NCBI GenBank assembly: GCA_902485915.1
Contig: CABTMH010000126.1
Coordinates: 1 to 19,253 of the forward strand
DNA from: an uncultured Oribacterium sp.
GTDB taxonomy: Bacteria > Bacillota > Clostridia > Lachnospirales > Lachnospiraceae
DNA: 19,253 nt
Reading direction: 5' to 3'
This document shows positions 15,696-19,253 of this stretch, one piece after another. The position numbers were made by a program, and so were the translations under genes. Every line of letters starts with the position of its first letter. The stretch's first letter is position 1. The notes beneath the pieces are model-generated. The model was not told the origin of the DNA and did not search any database. It saw only the letters and a program-made list of their open reading frames with translations.

Positions 15696-17009
15696 TCAGT
15701 CTCCGAATACGGCCTTAAATGCGCGGTCGAGATCGGCGATGATGTCCTCGACGTTCTCGATACCGATGGAGAGACGGATGGTGTTCCGCTTGATGCCCTG
15801 ATCGGCGAGCTCAGCGTCGTTGCACTCTGCGTGGGTCGTCGTTGCCGGGTGTACGACGAGAGACTTCACGTCGGCAACATTGGCCAGCAGTGAGAAGAGC
15901 TCGAGATGATCGATGAAGTCCTTCGCCTTCTGCTCGTCACCGTCGATGTCGAAGGTAAAGATGGATCCGGCACCGTTCGGATAGTACTTCTGATAGAGCG
16001 CCTGCTGCACCGGATCCTTCGATGCTGCCGGATGAGAAACGTAGGCAACATGTGGATTCTTCGACAGGTAATCGACGACCTTCAGTGCATTCTCGGTGTG
16101 GCGCTCTACGCGGAGAGACAGGGTCTCGATGCCCTGCAGGAGCAGCCATGCGTTGAGCGGTGCGAGGGTTGCACCTTCGTCACGAAGGATGATGGCGCGA
16201 AGATAGGTGGCGATGGTGGCCGGTGCACAGTCGGTTGCGAAGGTCACGCCGTGGTAGGACTCGTTCTTCGTCGCGAGCCATGGCCACTTCTCCGGCTGAT
16301 TCCAGTTGAACTTGCCGGCATCGACGATGACGCCGCCGATGGTGGTTCCGTGACCACCGATGAACTTCGTCGCCGAATGAACGACGATGTCGGCACCGTG
16401 CTCGATCGGACGGATCTGTACCGGGGTTGCGAATGTGTTATCGATGATGAGCGGGAGGTCATGCTTGTGCGCGATCTCTACCCACCGATCGAGGTCGAGG
16501 ACCTCACCGTTCGGGTTACCGAGGGTCTCGGCATAGAGGGCCTTCGTGTTCGGCTGGATGGCTGCCTCCACCTCCTCGTAGTTATACGGGTCTACGAACG
16601 TGGTCGTTACGCCGTAATCGGTAAAGGTATGGGCGAGGTAGTTATAGGTTCCGCCGTAGATGTTCTTCGCGGAAACGATGTGGTCGCCGGCATGAGCGAC
16701 TGCCTTAAACGCGTAGGTAACCGCAGCTGCGCCAGATGCAACACCGAGAGCGGCGACACCACCCTCGAGAGCGGCGACTCTCTGCTCGAAGACATCCTCG
16801 GTCGGGTTCGTCAGTCGCGCATAGATGTTACCTGCATCCTTCAGTGCGAAACGGGCGGCTGCATGATCGGCATCGTTAAAGACGAAAGCGCTGGTCTGGT
16901 AGATCGGGACGGCTCTCGCGCCGGTCGCTGGATCCGGGTTCTCCTGTCCTACGTGGATGGCCTTCGTATCAAATCCGTAATTTCTGTCTACATATGGCTT
17001 CTTCGGCAT
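15696..17009 (-). CDS. metY: O-acetylhomoserine aminocarboxypropyltransferase (O-acetylhomoserine sulfhydrylase)
   Basis: A 437-residue PLP enzyme of the Cys/Met metabolism family, converting O-acetylhomoserine plus sulfide to homocysteine for methionine synthesis. The start GFDTKAIHVGQENPDPATGA is typical of MetY. PLP-contacting segments are YARLTNPTEDVFEQRVAALEGG (about 63-84), SGAAAVTYAF, GNPNGEVLDLD and DNTFATP (190-196), with the Schiff-base lysine Lys215 in HSATKFIGGHGT. The length of about 430 and the long central segment with KWPWLATKNESYHGVTF favour MetY over cystathionine gamma-synthase or MetZ (about 390). GAAGGAGAACATC places the start. The gene is alone, with its own terminator, and divergent from an ECF S component. 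Its leader of about 160 nt has several hairpins but no S-box (SAM-I) or T-box that I can recognise. Confidence 0.94.
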   Translation of the reverse strand: MPKKPYVDRNYGFDTKAIHVGQENPDPATGARAVPIYQTSAFVFNDADHAAARFALKDAGNIYARLTNPTEDVFEQRVAALEGGVAALGVASGAAAVTYAFKAVAHAGDHIVSAKNIYGGTYNYLAHTFTDYGVTTTFVDPYNYEEVEAAIQPNTKALYAETLGNPNGEVLDLDRWVEIAHKHDLPLIIDNTFATPVQIRPIEHGADIVVHSATKFIGGHGTTIGGVIVDAGKFNWNQPEKWPWLATKNESYHGVTFATDCAPATIATYLRAIILRDEGATLAPLNAWLLLQGIETLSLRVERHTENALKVVDYLSKNPHVAYVSHPAASKDPVQQALYQKYYPNGAGSIFTFDIDGDEQKAKDFIDHLELFSLLANVADVKSLVVHPATTTHAECNDAELADQGIKRNTIRLSIGIENVEDIIADLDRAFKAVFGD

Positions 17010-17023
17010 GATGTTCTCCTTCT

Positions 17024-17171
17024 GCAGCTTCGGCTGCGCGTTCCTATCTGCGGAGCGCCCGAACTCTCCTCTATGATTCAGGCGGCTTCTGCAGTCCGCA
17101 TCGGTGTTTTCGTTCCGATGTTTTCCTCTTTACGTCCATCAGTTTCTTAAGTAATTTCCTTCAGCTGATGG
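17024..17171 (-). promoter_or_regulatory. Structured 5' leader of metY, unclassified
   Basis: Four possible stems: CCATCAG/CTGATGG (17136-17171), CATCGG/CCGATG with a 10-nt loop (17099-17120), TGCGGA/TCCGCA (17049-17100) and GCAGC/GCTGC closing a tetraloop (17024-17037), next to the ribosome binding site. CTTCTGCAG occurs twice (17019-17027 and 17086-17094). It resembles no riboswitch class I know by sight; the stems are short and may be chance. Confidence 0.35.
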
Positions 17172-17175
17172 TGAA

Positions 17176-17204
17176 ATCATAGCACCCGTATCTGCTATTG
17201 TATA
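17176..17204 (-). promoter_or_regulatory. Predicted promoter of metY
   Basis: On the minus strand: TATACA (17204-17199), a 17-nt spacer, TATGAT (17181-17176) with extended TGC. Start near 17169. Confidence 0.6.
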
Positions 17205-17282
17205 ATACTTGCTGTCTGGAGTCAGATATAAATCTGATTTATAGCGACGCCGACGAGGGACGCAGTCACTCTTCACTCGTGT

Positions 17283-17336
17283 ACTGGATTCAGGTAGTGG
17301 ACCGTCTTTTCTATAACAAATGTGGTCCCACCCAGT
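17283..17336. repeat. Two-part bulged stem of unknown function
   Basis: ACTGG (17283-17287) pairs with CCAGT (17332-17336), and GTGGACC (17297-17303) with GGTCCCAC (17324-17331, one bulged C). The helices abut on the 3' side and are split by 9 nt on the 5' side, with a 20-nt loop. No T-tract follows on either strand. Confidence 0.4.
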
Positions 17337-17370
17337 CATCTGGTTATATAAAATAAAAATTATCTGGTAG

Positions 17371-17399
17371 TTACGATAGTGCCAGTCCTGGCCTATAAT
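17371..17399 (+). promoter_or_regulatory. Predicted promoter of the ECF S component gene
   Basis: TTACGA (17371-17376), a 17-nt spacer, TATAAT (17394-17399). An A/T-rich tract (17344-17362) lies just upstream, and an inverted repeat GCCAG-TC-CTGGC (17381-17392) sits in the spacer, a plausible operator. Confidence 0.72.
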
Positions 17400-17447
17400 G
17401 CAGGGCAGAACAGGCAGATGCCTGAACATACCTGAGGAGGCAACATC

Positions 17448-18029
17448 ATGAATAACTCGAAAACCTATCAGCTTGCGCTTGCCGCTCTGTTCGCAGCGCT
17501 TTCCTATGCAGTCTTCACCTTCCTGCAGATTAAGATTCCGGTCGGTGCGGATATGACATCCATCCACCTCGGCAATGCTGTCGTCGTACTCGGCGCGTTT
17601 ATCATCGGTGGCCCGCTCGGCGGTCTCGCCGGCGCGATCGGTATGAGCATCGGTGATCTGCTGGATCCGGTCTATGCACCACTCGTACCGAAGACACTGT
17701 TCTGTAAGCTGCTCATCGGTCTCATCACCGGTTTCGTCGCACACAGAATCGGGGGCATCACGAAGACCGATGATCCGAAGCATATCTTCCGCTGGACCAT
17801 CATCGCTGCTGCCTGCGGTCTGATCTTCAACATGTTTGCAGACCCGATCATCGGCTACTGGTATAAGATTCTCATCCTCGGAAAGCCGGCAGCGGATCTG
17901 TCCCTGAAGATCAACTTCGTCGCAACTACAATCAACGCGGTCGTATCCCTCGTCGTATCCGTAGCCGTCTATGCGGCACTGCGCCCGGCACTCAAGAAGG
18001 CTGGCTTCTTCATGAAGCTCGCATGCTAA
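17448..18029 (+). CDS. ECF transporter S component (substrate unknown)
   Basis: A 193-residue integral membrane protein, the substrate-binding subunit of an energy-coupling factor vitamin/metabolite importer. About six hydrophobic helices: near 8-27, 41-56, 58-74, 84-99, 115-135 and 158-178. Typical S-component features are the N-terminal Ala-rich helix with AxxxA spacing (LALAALFAALSYA), used to dock on EcfT, and TSIHLGNAVVVLGAFIIGGPLGGLAGAIGM... followed by DLLDP and PKTLFCKLLIGLITG. No EcfA/EcfT genes are nearby, so it should share a common energy module. CTGAGGAGGCAACATC gives a strong ribosome binding site. The 42-nt leader contains CAGGC-AGAT-GCCTG but no known vitamin riboswitch. Being divergent from metY might hint at a sulfur compound or cofactor, but that is a weak argument. 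The family call is good and the substrate unassigned. Confidence 0.85.
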   Translation: MNNSKTYQLALAALFAALSYAVFTFLQIKIPVGADMTSIHLGNAVVVLGAFIIGGPLGGLAGAIGMSIGDLLDPVYAPLVPKTLFCKLLIGLITGFVAHRIGGITKTDDPKHIFRWTIIAAACGLIFNMFADPIIGYWYKILILGKPAADLSLKINFVATTINAVVSLVVSVAVYAALRPALKKAGFFMKLAC

Positions 18030-18064
18030 CCGTATTCTTTCTGTCTTTCATACTTCCATCACTT

Positions 18065-18103
18065 AGCACCCTGAATCGACGGATTCAGGGTGCTGTCTTT
18101 TTG
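18065..18103 (+). terminator. Rho-independent terminator of the ECF S component gene
   Basis: A perfect 13-bp stem (AGCACCCTGAATC / GATTCAGGGTGCT) with a GACG loop, followed by GTCTTTTT. Confidence 0.93.
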
Positions 18104-18116
18104 GACGAAAAAGCAA

Positions 18117-18136
18117 ACAATGTGCATTGTATGCAA
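18117..18136. repeat. Overlapping inverted repeats upstream of the exporter gene
   Basis: ACAATG-TG-CATTGT (18117-18130) overlaps TGCAT-TGT-ATGCA (18123-18135), about 20 bp upstream of the -35 of the next gene. The two share the TGCATTGT core, as operators for dimeric regulators often do. Confidence 0.4.
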
Positions 18137-18154
18137 TTTAGAACGGTACGGCGA

Positions 18155-18183
18155 TTGACGCTCTTTCCTCGAAAACATATATT
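18155..18183 (+). promoter_or_regulatory. Predicted promoter of the FUSC/ArAE-type gene
   Basis: TTGACG (18155-18160), a 17-nt spacer, TATATT (18178-18183). Start near 18190, with a leader of about 87 nt that includes CCGCG-CTT-CGCGG. Confidence 0.7.
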
Positions 18184-18276
18184 TAGAAGGATCCGATATT
18201 CCCACTCGATATCAGACCGCGCTTCGCGGATGAAATCATAGAAAAATCATGAATATCCGGTGAAAGGAGCGCACGG

Positions 18277-18942
18277 ATGGCAGCACAGGAAACACAGCTT
18301 AGAGCAGACGGACAAAACGGACCGGACAAGGACCAGCGGAAGGGATTCCGTTTTCCACGCATCACGGATCGTGTATGGCGCAGTGCGCTGGTCGTGCTGG
18401 CGACGGCCATCATCTATGAGTATCTGTTCCAGGATCGGAATCCATGCTTCGCGCTGATCGGTGCGGTCTACGGTGTCGGCAGTCAGTTCGAAGAGGGCTT
18501 CCATAATGGCTTCAACCGTTTCATCGGTACCTTCGTCGGTGGTCTGCTGGTCATCCCGTTTTATACACTCTATACGAACCCGCTCTTCGGTGTACCGGAC
18601 TGGGCATGGATGGTCCTCGGCCTCTGCCTCGTGCTTCTCTGCAATCTGGCACTCGGTGCAGACTCTGCGATTCAGCCGGGTACCGTCGTGTATTTCGTCG
18701 TGATGTTTACGGTCGGTCAGGAACGCGTCGTGCCGTACACGATCGCCCGTATCATCGATACCGGTGTCGGTGTACTGATCGCGCTGGCGATCACCACCGT
18801 CCTTCCGACGAAGCGTGATCGTGAGAACGGTCTCTCTTTCCGAAGCGTCTGGACCCATACCGGGCAGGCCTTCCAGTCCTATCTTCATAAGAATAAGAAG
18901 TTCCGCGAGCAGGAACATGAGAACTTCGGTCGAAAAAAATGA
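18277..18942 (+). CDS. FUSC / aromatic acid exporter-like membrane protein
   Basis: A 221-residue membrane protein with a hydrophilic N-terminus (1-33), about six hydrophobic segments (near 36-51, 57-68, 82-99, 109-127, 135-147, 158-176) and a basic tail (FGRKK). The motifs NRFIGTFVGGLLVIPFY (80-96) and ARIIDTGVGVLIALAIT (157-173) match the RxxGTxxG and RxxDTxxGxxxA patterns of the FUSC/ArAE superfamily, linked to efflux of aromatic acids and related compounds. It corresponds only to the membrane half of the larger exporters, a common short form in Firmicutes. GAAAGGAGC precedes the ATG by 8 nt. It is monocistronic, with its own promoter and terminator. The substrate is unknown. Confidence 0.82.
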   Translation: MAAQETQLRADGQNGPDKDQRKGFRFPRITDRVWRSALVVLATAIIYEYLFQDRNPCFALIGAVYGVGSQFEEGFHNGFNRFIGTFVGGLLVIPFYTLYTNPLFGVPDWAWMVLGLCLVLLCNLALGADSAIQPGTVVYFVVMFTVGQERVVPYTIARIIDTGVGVLIALAITTVLPTKRDRENGLSFRSVWTHTGQAFQSYLHKNKKFREQEHENFGRKK

Positions 18943-18952
18943 TCATTAAATA

Positions 18953-19000
18953 AAAAGTGGCACTGCAGGCAAGATTGATCATGCCTGCAGTGCCACTTTT
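18953..19000. terminator. Strong terminator after the FUSC/ArAE-type gene
   Basis: A perfect 19-bp inverted repeat, AAAAGTGGCACTGCAGGCA with its complement, around a 10-nt loop (18972-18981). A-tract and T-tract flank it, so it could work in both directions. Confidence 0.9.
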
Positions 19001-19253
19001 CCATTTTAGGAAATCAGTTTAAGACGATTACATCTCGGCGATCAATAACAAACATGGTCAAATCTTCTTAAAATCTTTTGCAAGGCTAGGTGCAATTGTG
19101 ACAATTTTTTAATTTTTACTATTTTTTCATGTACTATTGTAGCAAAAATGCAGCATCATATATAAAATTCAAGTAAGCCTGCTAATAAAAAGTCAAGGGG
19201 TGATTTGGAAAAAGTTTAGAGATTGATTTTGGGCACAAGTATCCGGACCACCT
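19001..19253. other. AT-rich non-coding end of the window
   Basis: About 250 bases of clearly higher A+T than the rest. It includes AATTG-TGA-CAATT followed by T-tracts near 19092-19118, and AAGGGGTG near 19195. No frame of useful length starts here. It is probably the upstream region of a gene beyond the right edge; I cannot fix a promoter with confidence. Confidence 0.5.

Larger units (their letters stand above)
17010..17447. other. Divergent regulatory region between metY and the ECF S component
   Basis: 438 bases without a gene. 17010-17169 is the predicted metY leader with four small stems. 17176-17204 is the metY promoter. 17222-17242 contains nested AT-rich palindromes (TCAGATATAAATCTGA and ATAAATCTGATTTAT). 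17283-17336 holds a two-part GC-rich stem. 17344-17362 is an A/T tract like an UP element. 17371-17399 is the promoter of the plus-strand gene. Confidence 0.7.

Noticed and set aside
17303..17335. T-box leader on the minus strand (CTGGGTGGGACCACA resembles the T-box core)
   Set aside because: The core differs at the conserved CGCG end, no terminator with a T-tract follows, and no specifier stem upstream is evident. The predicted metY promoter lies downstream of it.
18023..18241. 72-codon plus-strand frame after the ECF gene
   Set aside because: It runs through the terminator hairpin and the next promoter and has no recognisable features.
1..19253. Defence island, prophage, CRISPR or transposon
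   Set aside because: No repeats of CRISPR type, no transposase, integrase or phage structural genes were seen; AddAB is a standard chromosomal repair system.

Overview
The window looks like chromosomal DNA of an anaerobic, fermentative Firmicute of the class Clostridia, probably Lachnospiraceae-like. This is inferred from gene content (NfnAB transhydrogenase, AddAB, GGGtGRT protein with a NifU-like partner, iron-dependent alcohol dehydrogenase), strong AGGAGG-type ribosome binding sites and fairly GC-rich coding sequence. There is no rRNA, tRNA, CRISPR array, insertion sequence or prophage block. The long open frames lying opposite the real genes are by-products of codon bias and are not annotated.

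Layout. (1) 1-1467, minus strand: a two-gene operon with a NifU/IscU-type Fe-S scaffold followed by a GGGtGRT-family protein that runs off the left edge. (2) 1639-3929, minus: nfnA-nfnB, the electron-bifurcating NADH-dependent ferredoxin:NADP+ oxidoreductase, with promoter and terminator. (3) 4284-5876, plus: an MgtE magnesium transporter with an unusually long acidic N-terminus. A perfect 17-bp bidirectional terminator separates it from (4) 6024-7241, minus: an iron-containing alcohol dehydrogenase. (5) 7582-8226, plus: an orphan conserved protein that resembles the ThyX fold but lacks its active-site motif. The adh/orphan intergenic region carries two matches to the clostridial Rex operator. 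(6) 8324-15512, minus: addB-addA, the RecBCD-like helicase-nuclease, overlapping by 17 bp. (7) 15696-17009, minus: MetY-type O-acetylhomoserine sulfhydrylase with a structured, unclassified 5' leader. (8) 17448-18029, plus: an ECF transporter S component, divergent from metY. (9) 18277-18942, plus: a FUSC/aromatic acid exporter-type membrane protein, followed by a strong terminator and about 250 AT-rich bases with no recognisable gene.

How the genes fit together. Redox balance is the common theme on the left: Fe-S supply (scaffold/GGGtGRT), NADPH generation from NADH plus reduced ferredoxin (NfnAB) and NADH disposal to alcohol (ADH, probably under Rex). The right half is DNA repair, sulfur amino acid synthesis and membrane transport. 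Everything looks like ordinary core genome. The least explained parts are the ThyX-like orphan, the GGGtGRT/scaffold pair, and the structured DNA on both sides of the metY promoter.
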